A stretch of 53,279 bases of DNA, from NCBI GenBank assembly GCA_035260545.1, contig DATFUZ010000049.1:1-53279 (forward strand). Direction: 5' to 3'. Every line of letters begins with the position of its first letter. Position 1 is the first letter of the stretch. Source of the DNA: DATDDB01 sp035260545. Its GTDB lineage: Bacteria; Pseudomonadota; Gammaproteobacteria; Burkholderiales; Gallionellaceae. Below the pieces are notes generated by a model, which was given only the letters and a program-made list of their open reading frames with translations, ran no database searches and was not told the DNA's origin. The position numbers and the translations under genes were made by a program. This document shows, one piece after another, positions 42,248 through 51,100 of this stretch.

Positions 42248-43291
42248 CTAACCGGCGGCCAGCGTCTGCAAATCCCAGCGCGGCTTGACGTCGAAACGGC
42301 AGCCCGCGGGATTTCCGCTTTTCGCTTCCCCCTGCATCAGCCGCAATGCGCCTGCGAAGGCAATCATCGCCCCGTTGTCGGTGCAAAATTCCAGTTCCGG
42401 ATAAAACACGCGGAAGCCCTGGTCCGTCGCGGCACGGTCGAGCTGCGCGCGTAACTGCCGGTTCGCGCCCACACCTCCCGCGACGACCAGTTGCTGTAGC
42501 CCCGTCTGGCGGATGGCCGCCGCCGCCTTCCCGGCGAGTACGTCGACGATGGCGGCCTGCGTTTCGTGCGCGATGTCCGCTCGGGTTTGCGCATCCATGG
42601 CCCCGTCAAAGGCATGTTGCCGCACCAGGGTGAGCACCGCCGTCTTCAGTCCGCTGAAGCTGAATTCCAGATCGCCGCTGTGCAGCATGGGGCGCGGCAG
42701 CTTGAAGCGGCCGGGCCGGCCCTTCTGCGCCAGCGCTGAGAGTGCTGCCCCGCCGGGATAGCCCAGGCCGAGTAGCTTTGCACTCTTGTCGAAAGCCTCG
42801 CCCGCCGCGTCGTCCAGCGTTTCCCCGAGCAGGGTGTAGCGCCCCACGCCGTCCACGCGCATCAATTGGGTGTGGCCGCCGGAGACGAGCAAGGCGACGA
42901 AGGGAAACGACGGCGCGGGGCGGGACAGCAGCGGTGAAAGCAGATGGCCTTCCAGGTGGTGGACGGGCAGGGCGGGAATATCCAGCGCATAGGCAAGCGC
43001 GCACGCAATTCCTGCGCCTACCAGCAGCGCGCCGGACAGCCCCGGCCCCTGGGTGTAGGCGATGGCGTCCACTTCATTCAGTGCGCACCCGGCTTTTTCC
43101 ATCACTTCGCGGATCAGCGGCAGCACGCGCCGGATATGGTCGCGCGAAGCCAGTTCGGGCACCACGCCGCCGTACTCGTTGTGGAGCGCGATCTGAGTAT
43201 GCAGGGCGTGCGCCAGCAGCCCATGGTCCAGATGGTATAGCGCGATGCCGGTCTCGTCGCACGAGGTTTCGATGCCGAGGATCAGTTTCAT
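42248..43291 (-). CDS. tsaD: tRNA N6-adenosine threonylcarbamoyltransferase subunit TsaD
   Basis: Catalytic subunit that puts the threonylcarbamoyl group on A37 of ANN-decoding tRNAs; 347 residues, ASKHA fold. The metal-binding histidines lie in VHHLEGH (111/112 and 116). Family segments are LGIETSCDETGIAL, ASRDHIRRVLPLI, LVSGGHTQL and AGGVGANRQLR, with DNGAMIAFAG near the end. rpsU, often next to tsaD in proteobacteria, is absent here. It is divergent from trpC across about 200 bases. Confidence 0.97.
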   Translation of the reverse strand: MKLILGIETSCDETGIALYHLDHGLLAHALHTQIALHNEYGGVVPELASRDHIRRVLPLIREVMEKAGCALNEVDAIAYTQGPGLSGALLVGAGIACALAYALDIPALPVHHLEGHLLSPLLSRPAPSFPFVALLVSGGHTQLMRVDGVGRYTLLGETLDDAAGEAFDKSAKLLGLGYPGGAALSALAQKGRPGRFKLPRPMLHSGDLEFSFSGLKTAVLTLVRQHAFDGAMDAQTRADIAHETQAAIVDVLAGKAAAAIRQTGLQQLVVAGGVGANRQLRAQLDRAATDQGFRVFYPELEFCTDNGAMIAFAGALRLMQGEAKSGNPAGCRFDVKPRWDLQTLAAG

Positions 43292-43358
43292 CGGAAGGCG
43301 GGAGCGGGTTGCATAGCGCCGAATTGTAGCGGGTTTGACCTGCGCCCGGCGCGCGCCA

Positions 43359-43367
43359 TGGTAAAAT
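43359..43367 (+). promoter_or_regulatory. Extended -10 promoter candidate upstream of trpC
   Basis: TGG followed by TAAAAT forms an extended -10 element. TTGACC lies at 43335-43340, but with a 21-base spacer. It is 126 bases before the trpC start. The leader in between has no tryptophan-rich peptide. Confidence 0.4.
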
Positions 43368-43492
43368 GCCCAAAATTTCAGCGTTCATAAAAATACAGGC
43401 GTCATAACCTATCCTCCAGTCATGGTTCAGCGGCATCCGCCGGGTGCGGGGCTGGCTGGGCGGTATATCCCATTTGATTTTCCGAAGCCAGC

Positions 43493-44308
43493 ATGTCCGA
43501 CATACTGAAAAAAATCCTTGCGGTCAAAGCGCAGGAAGTCGCTGCCGCTAAACCCAAAATTCCCCTGCCGCAGCTGCGCGCGCAGGCCGACAACGCGCCC
43601 CACGTGCGCGATTTCACGGCCGCGATACGCGACAAGATCAGGGCGGGGCTACCCGCCGTTATCGCAGAGGTCAAGAAGGCCAGTCCCAGCAAGGGGGTGC
43701 TGCGCGAGGATTTCCGTCCCGCGGAAATTGCCGCGAGCTATGCGGCGCATGGCGCAGCCTGCCTCTCCGTGCTGACCGATGAGCAGTTCTTCCAGGGGTC
43801 CGCGGCATATCTGCAGCAAGCGCGCGCAGCATGCGCATTGCCCGTACTGCGGAAGGATTTCATCGTGGACCCGTATCAGATCTACCAGTCGCGTGCGATG
43901 GGTGCGGACGCGATCCTGCTGATCGCCGCAGCACTCAGTCTGTCGCAGCTCAAGGAGTTCGAGGCGCTCGCGCACAGCCTGAACATGAGCGTGCTGGTCG
44001 AGGTGCACGATGCCCAGGAACTCGAATTGGCCCTGCAACTGGAGACCCCCCTGATCGGCGTCAACAACCGCAACCTGCGCACCTTCGACGTCAGCCTGCA
44101 AACCACCCTCGACCTGCTGCCGCGCATCGCCAAGGCCGAGCAGGGCTATGGGTGGCGCATCGTCGTGACCGAAAGCGGAATCGTCCAGCCTGCAGATGTC
44201 GCATTGATGCGTGAGCACGCAGTGCACGCCTTCCTCGTCGGCGAGGCCTTCATGCGTGCCCCCGATCCGGGTGTGGAAATGACGCGCCTGTTTTCCTTCT
44301 CTCCCTGA
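43493..44308 (+). CDS. trpC: Indole-3-glycerol phosphate synthase
   Basis: Tryptophan pathway enzyme of 271 residues, single-domain TIM barrel without a fused TrpF. Key segments are VIAEVKKASPSKGVLRE with the catalytic lysine, LSVLTDEQFFQGS, VLRKDFIVDPYQIYQSRA and VGVNNRNLRTF-like IGVNNRNLRTFDV; VTESGIVQPADVALM holds the phosphate-binding end. It is not next to trpG or trpD, which usually precede it, so it appears to be an orphan member of the pathway here. Its neighbours are tsaD (divergent) and a porin. Confidence 0.96.
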   Translation: MSDILKKILAVKAQEVAAAKPKIPLPQLRAQADNAPHVRDFTAAIRDKIRAGLPAVIAEVKKASPSKGVLREDFRPAEIAASYAAHGAACLSVLTDEQFFQGSAAYLQQARAACALPVLRKDFIVDPYQIYQSRAMGADAILLIAAALSLSQLKEFEALAHSLNMSVLVEVHDAQELELALQLETPLIGVNNRNLRTFDVSLQTTLDLLPRIAKAEQGYGWRIVVTESGIVQPADVALMREHAVHAFLVGEAFMRAPDPGVEMTRLFSFSP

Positions 44309-44337
44309 TTGCCGTTGTGCAAAAGCAACGCGCAATG

Positions 44338-44490
44338 TGAAATTTTTATTACAGCCCCGGTAATTCGCGCTTCTTGAGGCACAATCCACGCCGAATTCTC
44401 GATGAGGGAACCCACTAGGTTCTCCATGAGGGAATTTTTTCGGGCCGGCCACCATGGCCGGCGGCTTGTAGAACGAATCAGGCTTATAAT
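44338..44490 (+). promoter_or_regulatory. Porin leader region with direct repeats and a hairpin
   Basis: The 199-base spacer before the porin has several elements. A 9-base TGAAATTTT at 44338-44346 matches part of the box found at 45864. Two 12-base direct repeats (TCGATGAGGGAA 44399-44410, TCCATGAGGGAA 44423-44434) differ at one base and are 24 bases apart. A hairpin GCCGGCCA-CCA-TGGCCGGC lies at 44444-44462. A TATAAT at 44485-44490 is too close to the start to be a sure -10. Confidence 0.45.
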
Positions 44491-44507
44491 TCAAGGAGTT
44501 TGCTATA

Positions 44508-45791
44508 ATGAAAAGGTCGCTTATTGCAGTTGCAGTTCTGGGTGCGTTCGCGGGGGCGGCGCACGCGGATGACCAGAAAAACCAGACCGTCGTGTACGGC
44601 GTGATCGACGCTGCTGTTCGCTATTCCACCAACGCGTTGTATAGCCCCACCACGGGCACCGCCAGCAGCTACACCGGCATGTCCCAAGGCCTGTTTAACG
44701 GTTCGCGTTTCGGCGTGAAGGGCACCGAAGACCTGGGCAACGGCAGCACCAAGGCGATTTATGACCTGGAAGCCGGCCTCGTGCTTGGCACCGGCGCTTC
44801 CGACCAGCAAGGCCAATTGTTCGGCCGTCAGGCATGGGCAGGCTTGGCCGATGATACCTACGGTTCTTTCACGGTTGGCCGCCAGTATGGCAACTTCTCC
44901 GGCGCGATCGGTACCGGTGACGTGTTCGGCGAACTGCACGGCAATGAAGTGTACGGCGGCGGCGCGGGCTGGGTTAACGGCGCAGCTTCTCCCAACGAGG
45001 GCGACGTTGCTTCCGAAAACGGTTTCATGTACAGCATGATGGGGTACCGCTGGGATAACTCCCTGCTGTATGCAAACAAAGTCGGCCCGGTGAAGTTCTC
45101 GCTGATGCACTCTTTCCAGGGTCAAACCAGCAACACCACCTCCGGCAACGCCTCGACCATGAACTCTGTCGCGCTGGGCTACGTCAGCGATGACCTGAAC
45201 GTGACCGTGGGCTACCAGAAGGAAACCGACGCTCAAGCTAACGCCAACTCCAACGGCACCGCGGCAACTCATACCGACATCGGCTTCGGTGCGAACTACC
45301 AGTATGGCGACAAGGCCGAGTTCGGCGGCCGCAACGGCGTGTATGGCTACTACATGGATTCCAAGTTCGACGCTGGCTTTACCCGCGTCGGCCTGGGCAC
45401 CAATAGCGAGTTCTCCTTCAACACAACCAGCAACGCCCTGCTTTCCGCACGCCAAGACAAGGTGCTGTCGGTTTCGACCAACTACTACGTGACGCCGCGT
45501 ACCAACGTGATCGTTGGCTACTACCACGACACCGCCTCCAACGTGCTGGCAACCAGCCAGACGGCGGCCGTGGCAGCATCGGGCGGCACCGGCGGTTCGC
45601 GTAACGGCATCCTGGCCGTGGCGGACTACTACTTCTCGAAGAACACCGACACCTACGTGATGGCCGCCCACACCACCTTCAAGGGCGCCCTGATCGGCAA
45701 CTCCAACGGCGGTCTGGCTGACGGCGCCGGTGCAGGTGTTGGTCCTTCCAGCACCAGCACCGTGATGCTGGGCATGCGTCACCGCTTCTAA
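44508..45791 (+). CDS. Gram-negative general porin (16-strand type)
   Basis: Outer-membrane trimeric porin of 427 residues allowing diffusion of small solutes. The signal peptide ends at AHA-D (residue 20/21). The first strand VVYGVIDAAVRYS, the motif SRFGVKGTEDLGNG and loop-3-type FGRQAWAGL to FTVGRQYG are typical of betaproteobacterial porins, and the last residue is the Phe needed by the Bam complex. Codon choice is strongly biased towards C-ending codons, as in highly expressed genes. The ribosome-binding site is AAGGAG. A long leader and a strong UUCG-loop terminator frame the gene. Confidence 0.95.
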   Translation: MKRSLIAVAVLGAFAGAAHADDQKNQTVVYGVIDAAVRYSTNALYSPTTGTASSYTGMSQGLFNGSRFGVKGTEDLGNGSTKAIYDLEAGLVLGTGASDQQGQLFGRQAWAGLADDTYGSFTVGRQYGNFSGAIGTGDVFGELHGNEVYGGGAGWVNGAASPNEGDVASENGFMYSMMGYRWDNSLLYANKVGPVKFSLMHSFQGQTSNTTSGNASTMNSVALGYVSDDLNVTVGYQKETDAQANANSNGTAATHTDIGFGANYQYGDKAEFGGRNGVYGYYMDSKFDAGFTRVGLGTNSEFSFNTTSNALLSARQDKVLSVSTNYYVTPRTNVIVGYYHDTASNVLATSQTAAVAASGGTGGSRNGILAVADYYFSKNTDTYVMAAHTTFKGALIGNSNGGLADGAGAGVGPSSTSTVMLGMRHRF

Positions 45792-45814
45792 TCGGCCGCA
45801 AGGTCGATCGGAAC

Positions 45815-45836
45815 AAAGCGCCCTTCGGGGCGCTTT
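45815..45836 (+). terminator. Intrinsic terminator of the porin gene
   Basis: Nine-base arms AAAGCGCCC / GGGCGCTTT close a TTCG tetraloop and are followed by more T residues to 45839. It is 23 bases after the stop. Confidence 0.92.
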
Positions 45837-45862
45837 TTTGTTTCCCGGCAGCAGGTTGCTGC

Positions 45863-45880
45863 ATGAAATTTTGTTCATCT
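45863..45880. promoter_or_regulatory. Shared regulatory box upstream of the two-component operon
   Basis: ATGAA-N6-TTCAT forms an inverted repeat, and 15 bases of it (AAATTTTGTTCATCT, 45866-45880) recur exactly before the RND efflux gene at 48026. It lies 71 bases before the response-regulator ATG. Confidence 0.6.
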
Positions 45881-45951
45881 GGCGCGCGCCGCAATATGCT
45901 ATTTTAAAGACGCGGCATAATGCGGCGATTCGTTTATACGCGGGGAGGCCG

Positions 45952-46632
45952 ATGGCGAGGATACTGGCAATCGAGGATGATGAAACCACGGCACGCGAGA
46001 TCATGGACGAACTGGGCAGCCACGGTTTCGACGTGGAATGGGCCAGCGATGGCCGGGCCGGGCTCGAGCGTGCGCTCAACGGCAAGTATGACCTGATCAC
46101 CCTGGACCGGATGCTGCCTTCCATGGACGGGCTGACTGTGGTCAGCGAGCTGCGGGCGCAGCACGTCGATACCCCGGTGCTGATGATCAGCGCGCTGAGC
46201 GACGTGGACGAGCGCATAGACGGCCTGCGCGCCGGCGGCGACGACTATCTCGTGAAGCCCTTCGCTTCGGAAGAAATGGCGGCGCGCGTGGAGGTGCTGT
46301 TGCGCCGCCGCGCCCGATCCGAACGGCAGACCACGCTGCGCGTGGCAGACCTCGAACTGGACCTCATGCAGCGGCGCGCCACCCGGGCCGGGGTGGTGCT
46401 GGACCTGATGCCCACGGAATTTCGCCTGCTCGAGTACATGATGCGCAACTACGGGCAGACCGTCACCCGCAACATGCTGTTCGAGTCGGTATGGGGCTAT
46501 CATTTCGACCCGGGCACCAACATCATCGACGTCCATATCGGACGCCTGCGCCGCAAGGTGGATACGCCGGGCCTGCCGCCGCTCATCCACACCGTGCGCG
46601 GATCGGGGTACATGCTGAGTGAAAGTTACTGA
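45952..46632 (+). CDS. OmpR-family response regulator
   Basis: DNA-binding response regulator of 226 residues. The receiver domain has the acidic pair Asp9/Asp10, phosphorylated Asp52 in LITLDRMLP and Lys102 in YLVKPFA. A winged-helix output domain follows (LMPTEFRLLEYMM, IIDVHIGRLRRKVD, TVRGSGYML). The LDRMLP spelling is typical of heavy-metal and envelope-stress regulators near RND pumps. The ATG has GGGGAGG before it. It overlaps the sensor kinase gene by 14 bases and probably controls the downstream RND operon. Confidence 0.94.
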   Translation: MARILAIEDDETTAREIMDELGSHGFDVEWASDGRAGLERALNGKYDLITLDRMLPSMDGLTVVSELRAQHVDTPVLMISALSDVDERIDGLRAGGDDYLVKPFASEEMAARVEVLLRRRARSERQTTLRVADLELDLMQRRATRAGVVLDLMPTEFRLLEYMMRNYGQTVTRNMLFESVWGYHFDPGTNIIDVHIGRLRRKVDTPGLPPLIHTVRGSGYMLSESY

Positions 46633-47986
46633 ATTCTCCCGCACGGTCGCCTTCCGGCTGACCCTGTTCTACAGCCTGCTGTTCGCGTTCTGTGTGGTCA
46701 TGCTGCTGGGGTTTGTGTACTGGCAGACCGCGGCGGAGATGACGCGCCGTGTGGATCAGGCCCTTTTCCTGGAAAAGAACCGGCTGGCGGCGGTGAGCGC
46801 CGGCCAACTGCCGCAGGAGATCGCAAAGAGCGTGCGGCGGGACCGCCGCCACATCTATTATTACGGCCTGTTCTCCGCCGACGGGCACCTCATCGCCGGC
46901 AACATCCCGGACTTTCCGGAGGAGTTGCCCGTGGACGGCAAGGTATATGCCATCACGCTAGACGCTAACGACATACAGCCCGCGCCGTTTCGGGCGCGCA
47001 TGCTTGCCCTGCGGCTGGATTACGGATACCGGCTGCTGATCGGTCACGACGTGCAGCAACTCACCGAGTTCGGCGAGATCATGCGTCGTGCGCTGCTCTG
47101 GGGTGGCCTGCTGACCATCCTCATCGGGCTGGCGTTCGGCTTTGCATTCAGCTTCCGTCCGCTGCGGCGGGTCAAGCAGATCCAGCAGGCTTGCGAATTC
47201 ATCATGCGCGGCAATATCAGGGAAAGACTGCCGGTCAGCAATCAGCGCGACGAACTCGATACGCTGGCGGTAACCGTCAACCGCATGCTGGACGAGATCG
47301 AGCGCCTGATGTCGGAGATCAAGCACGTAGGCGACAACATCGCACACGACCTGCGCACCCCGCTTACCCGGCTCAGGGCGGTGCTATATCGGTTGCAGCA
47401 GCAGATGGCGGAGGACTCGGCCCAGCGCGGGATGGTGGACCAGGTAATTGCCGAGGTCGATTCCCTGCTGCAGCGCTTCCGCGCGCTGCTGCGCATCTCG
47501 GAGATAGAAAGTAACCAGCGGCGCGCCGGGTTCAAGGAGCTCCAGCTTCAGGACATCGTGACGCAAGCCGTCAATTTCATCGAACCGCTGGCCGAAGACC
47601 ACTCGATAGCCCTTTCCATGTCGGGCGTGTCCGGCCTGTCCGTCGAAGGGGACAGCGAACTGCTGTTCGAGGCGGTCGTCAACCTGCTCGACAATGCGAT
47701 CAAATTCACGCCGGCGGGCGGCAAGGTGGACGTACGCGTGTCGCAAGGCGCGCAGGGGCCGGAGATCGAAATCGCCGACAATGGCATCGGCATCAGCGAA
47801 AACGAACGCGCCGCCGTCCTGAACCGCTTCTACCGCAGCGGAAGCGCGCACCATGTATCAGGATTCGGGTTGGGCTTGAGTATCGTCATGGCCATCATCG
47901 AGTTGCACGACTTCGGTTTTGAATTCGGCAATGCCAACCCCGGTACACGCGTTATCCTGCACTGCTGGCGGCAGCACGCTGTATGA
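46619..47986 (+). CDS. Sensor histidine kinase
   Basis: Inner-membrane sensor of 455 residues, partner of the preceding regulator. Two transmembrane helices (about 12-34 and 157-179) flank a periplasmic domain of about 120 residues. A HAMP domain follows (about 180-233), then the HisKA domain with His243 in NIAHDLRTPLTRLR and a HATPase domain with N-box LLDNAIKFTP, G1 DNGIGIS and G2 GFGLGLS. The start is a GTG inside the regulator's last codons. The periplasmic domain has no evident metal-binding cysteines or His clusters, so the signal is open. Confidence 0.93.
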   Translation: MKVTEFSRTVAFRLTLFYSLLFAFCVVMLLGFVYWQTAAEMTRRVDQALFLEKNRLAAVSAGQLPQEIAKSVRRDRRHIYYYGLFSADGHLIAGNIPDFPEELPVDGKVYAITLDANDIQPAPFRARMLALRLDYGYRLLIGHDVQQLTEFGEIMRRALLWGGLLTILIGLAFGFAFSFRPLRRVKQIQQACEFIMRGNIRERLPVSNQRDELDTLAVTVNRMLDEIERLMSEIKHVGDNIAHDLRTPLTRLRAVLYRLQQQMAEDSAQRGMVDQVIAEVDSLLQRFRALLRISEIESNQRRAGFKELQLQDIVTQAVNFIEPLAEDHSIALSMSGVSGLSVEGDSELLFEAVVNLLDNAIKFTPAGGKVDVRVSQGAQGPEIEIADNGIGISENERAAVLNRFYRSGSAHHVSGFGLGLSIVMAIIELHDFGFEFGNANPGTRVILHCWRQHAV

Positions 47987-48002
47987 CCCGCCCCTCGGGT
48001 GT

Positions 48003-48030
48003 TCCCCGATGCCGCGGGGATTATTAAATT
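48003..48030 (+). terminator. Weak terminator candidate after the sensor kinase gene
   Basis: Six-base arms TCCCCG / CGGGGA with a six-base loop, followed by an AT-rich TTATTAAATT. It would separate the two-component operon from the RND operon. Confidence 0.45.
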
Positions 48031-48070
48031 TTGTTCATCTTGGATGTTTCACCGGCGCCTTGGCTACAAT
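48026..48070 (+). promoter_or_regulatory. Shared box and promoter candidate of the RND operon
   Basis: The 15 bases AAATTTTGTTCATCT (48026-48040) are identical to those at 45866-45880. Just behind lie TTGGAT (48040-48045) and TACAAT (48065-48070) with a 19-base spacer. Binding of the response regulator here is inferred, not shown. Confidence 0.55.
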
Positions 48071-48144
48071 TCGGGGCTGCCGGAAAGCCCCTGTCACCCC
48101 ACTGATGGCTTTCCATACGGAATACGTTTTCGGAGTGCGCCTGC

Positions 48145-51100
48145 ATGTTATGGATCGTCCGGGTCGCGTTACACCGCCCCTACACTTTTATTGTCCTCGC
48201 GCTACTGATTTTGATTATTGGCCCGCTGGTGTACATGACCATGCGGACCGATATTTTCCCCGACATCAAGGTGCCGGTGGTCAGCGCCGTGTGGACATAC
48301 AACGGCATGCCGCCGGCCGATATGTCCAGCCGCATCATTACGTACTACGAGCGGCAACTCAGTACCACGGTGAACGACATCGAGCATATCGAATCGCAGT
48401 CGCTCCCCGGTGTCGCGGTGGTCAAGATATTCTTCCAGCCGAACGTCAACATCAATGCAGCCGTCGCCCAGGTCACCGCACTGTCGCAGACCGTGGTCAA
48501 GCGCCTGCCGCCCGGCATCACCCCGCCGCTGATCCTGAGTTATAACGCCTCCAGCGTGCCTGTGCTGCAACTTGCGCTTTCCAGCGACACGCTACTCGAC
48601 AACCAGCTTTTCGACCTTTCCAACAACTTCATCCGCCCGCAGCTCGCGCAAGTGGAGGGCGCCGCGGTGCCTTCCCCCTACGGCGGCAAAAACCGCGAAA
48701 TGATGATTGACCTCGACATGCAGGCGTTGCGGTCGAAGGGGCTGACGCCGTCGGACGTGAGCACCGCGATCCTGAAGCAGAACCTCGTTCTTCCCGCGGG
48801 AACGGAGAAGATCGGCGAGTTCGAGTACAACGTCATGCTCAACGCCAGCCCCAAGGTGCTGGATAACCTGAACGATCTTCCGATCAAGGCCGTGAACGGC
48901 ACTGTCGTCCTCCTCCGCGACGTGGCGCATGTGCGCGACGGCTACGCACCGCAGCAGAATATCGTGCGGGTGAACGGGCGCCACTCCGTGCTGACCACCG
49001 TGCAGAAGAACGGCGCTGCCTCCACCCTGGACATCATCAACCATGTCAAGAAACTGCTCCCGCGCATCGAGGCCGGCGCGCCGCCCGGGCTGAACGTCAA
49101 GCTTGTCGGAGACCAGTCCATGTTCGTCAAGGGCGCAGTGAACGGCGTCATCCGGGAAGGCGTGATTGCAGCGGCACTGACGGGCCTGATGATCCTGCTC
49201 TTCCTGGGCAGCTGGCGGTCGACGCTGATCATCACCGTTTCCATTCCGCTCGCAATCCTGTCGGCCATCATTGCGCTGTCCGCATTCGGCCAGACCATCA
49301 ACATCATGACGCTGGGCGGCCTGGCGCTCGCCGTGGGTATCCTGGTGGACGATGCGACCGTCACCATCGAGAACATGAACTGGCACCTCGAGAAGGGCAA
49401 GCATGTGGAGGCATCCATCATGGACGGCGCCCGCCAGATTGTGGTGCCCGCCTTCGTGTCGCTGCTGTGCATCTGCATCGTGTTCATACCGATGTTCTTC
49501 CTGACCGGCGTCGCCAAGTACCTGTTCATACCGCTTGCCGAGGCGGTGATCTTCTCCATGATCGCCTCCTTCGTGCTGTCCCGTACGCTGGTCCCGACGC
49601 TGGCCAAGTACCTGCTGCGAGCCCACCCCCAGACGCACCATGCGGGCGAACACGTCGAAGGCGCGGTGGGAACCGACCACCACGCAAAGCCTGCTACCCG
49701 CAATCCGCTGATCCGGTTCCAGTACGGGTTCGAGCAGCGCTTCACCAAGATTCGCGACGGCTACCGGGAGCTGCTGCTGATTGCGCTCTCGTATCGCAAG
49801 GTGTTCATCGCGGGCTTCATGGGGTTCATCATCCTCTCCTTCGCGCTCGTTCCCTTTCTGGGGCAGAACTTCTTCCCGGCCGTGGATGCCGGCCAGATCA
49901 AGCTGCATATCCGCGCGCAGACGGGCACGCGCATTGAGGAAACCGCGCGTCTGTGTGACGAGGTCGAGCGCAAGATCCGGAACTACATTCCCCAGAGCGA
50001 GATCAAGAGCGTTGTGGACAACATCGGGCTGCCGGTAAGCGGCATCAACCTGACCTACAGCAACTCGTCTCCCATCGGGCCGGGCGATGCCGACATTCTG
50101 ATCTCGCTCAACGAAGGACACCGTCCCACGGACGAGTACGTCCACGCCCTGCGCAGGATGCTGCCCGACGATTTTCCCGGGGTTTCGTTCGCCTTCCTGC
50201 CTGCGGACATTGTCAGCCAGATCCTGAATTTCGGCATGCCCGCGCCCATCGACGTGCAGGTGGTAGGTTTCAAACGCCAGGCGGACCGGGAATACGCGGA
50301 CGAGGTGATGGCGCGACTCAAGAAGATTTCGGGCCTCGCGGACCTGCGCGTCCAGCAGGCATTCAACCAGCCAGAACTCCACGTGGATGTCGACCGAACC
50401 CGCGCGCGTGAAGTCGGACTGTCTCAGCGCGACGTGGCGAACAACCTGCTTGTTGCGCTCTCCGGCAGCGCGCAGACCGCACCGAACTTCTGGGTGAACC
50501 CCGGCAACAAGGTGTCCTATCCGCTGGTCGTGCAAACGCCGCAGCCGAGGCTCCAATCGATCAACGACCTGCAGAATATTCCGGTCATGCAGGGCGCGGA
50601 TGGCACGCCCGTGCTGTTGGGCACCGTGGCCGCCGTCACGCGCGGACAGGGCGAGGCCGTCGTGTCGCACTACGATGTGCAGCCCACGATCGACATCTAC
50701 GGCACCACCGAGTCGCGCGATCTCGGCAGCGTCGCGCATGACATCAATGCGGTGCTGAAGGAGACGGCCAAGGATGTGCCCAAGGGCTCGTTCGTTGTCA
50801 TGCGCGGCCAGGTGCAGGCCATGGACGAGTCTTATCATGGCTTGCTGTTCGGCCTGCTTGGCGCGTCCGTGCTCATCTATCTGCTGATCGTAGTCAACTT
50901 CCAGTCGTGGTTGGACCCGTTCGTGATCATCACCGCGCTTCCCGCGGCGCTGGCGGGCATTGTGTGGATGCTGTTTGCGACCAATACCACGCTTTCCGTG
51001 CCTGCGCTGATCGGCTCCATCATGTGCATGGGTGTGGCGACCGCGAACAGCATTCTGGTCGTCAGCTTCGCGCGTGAACGCCTGCATGAGGGCGACAGCG

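Noticed and set aside
43422..43505. Short open frame before trpC as a trp attenuator leader peptide
   Set aside because: It contains no tryptophan codons, has no clear ribosome-binding site and overlaps the trpC start.
44485..44490. TATAAT as the main porin promoter
   Set aside because: A start from it would fall about 10 bases before the ATG, inside the ribosome-binding site, and no -35 hexamer lies at 16-18 bases.
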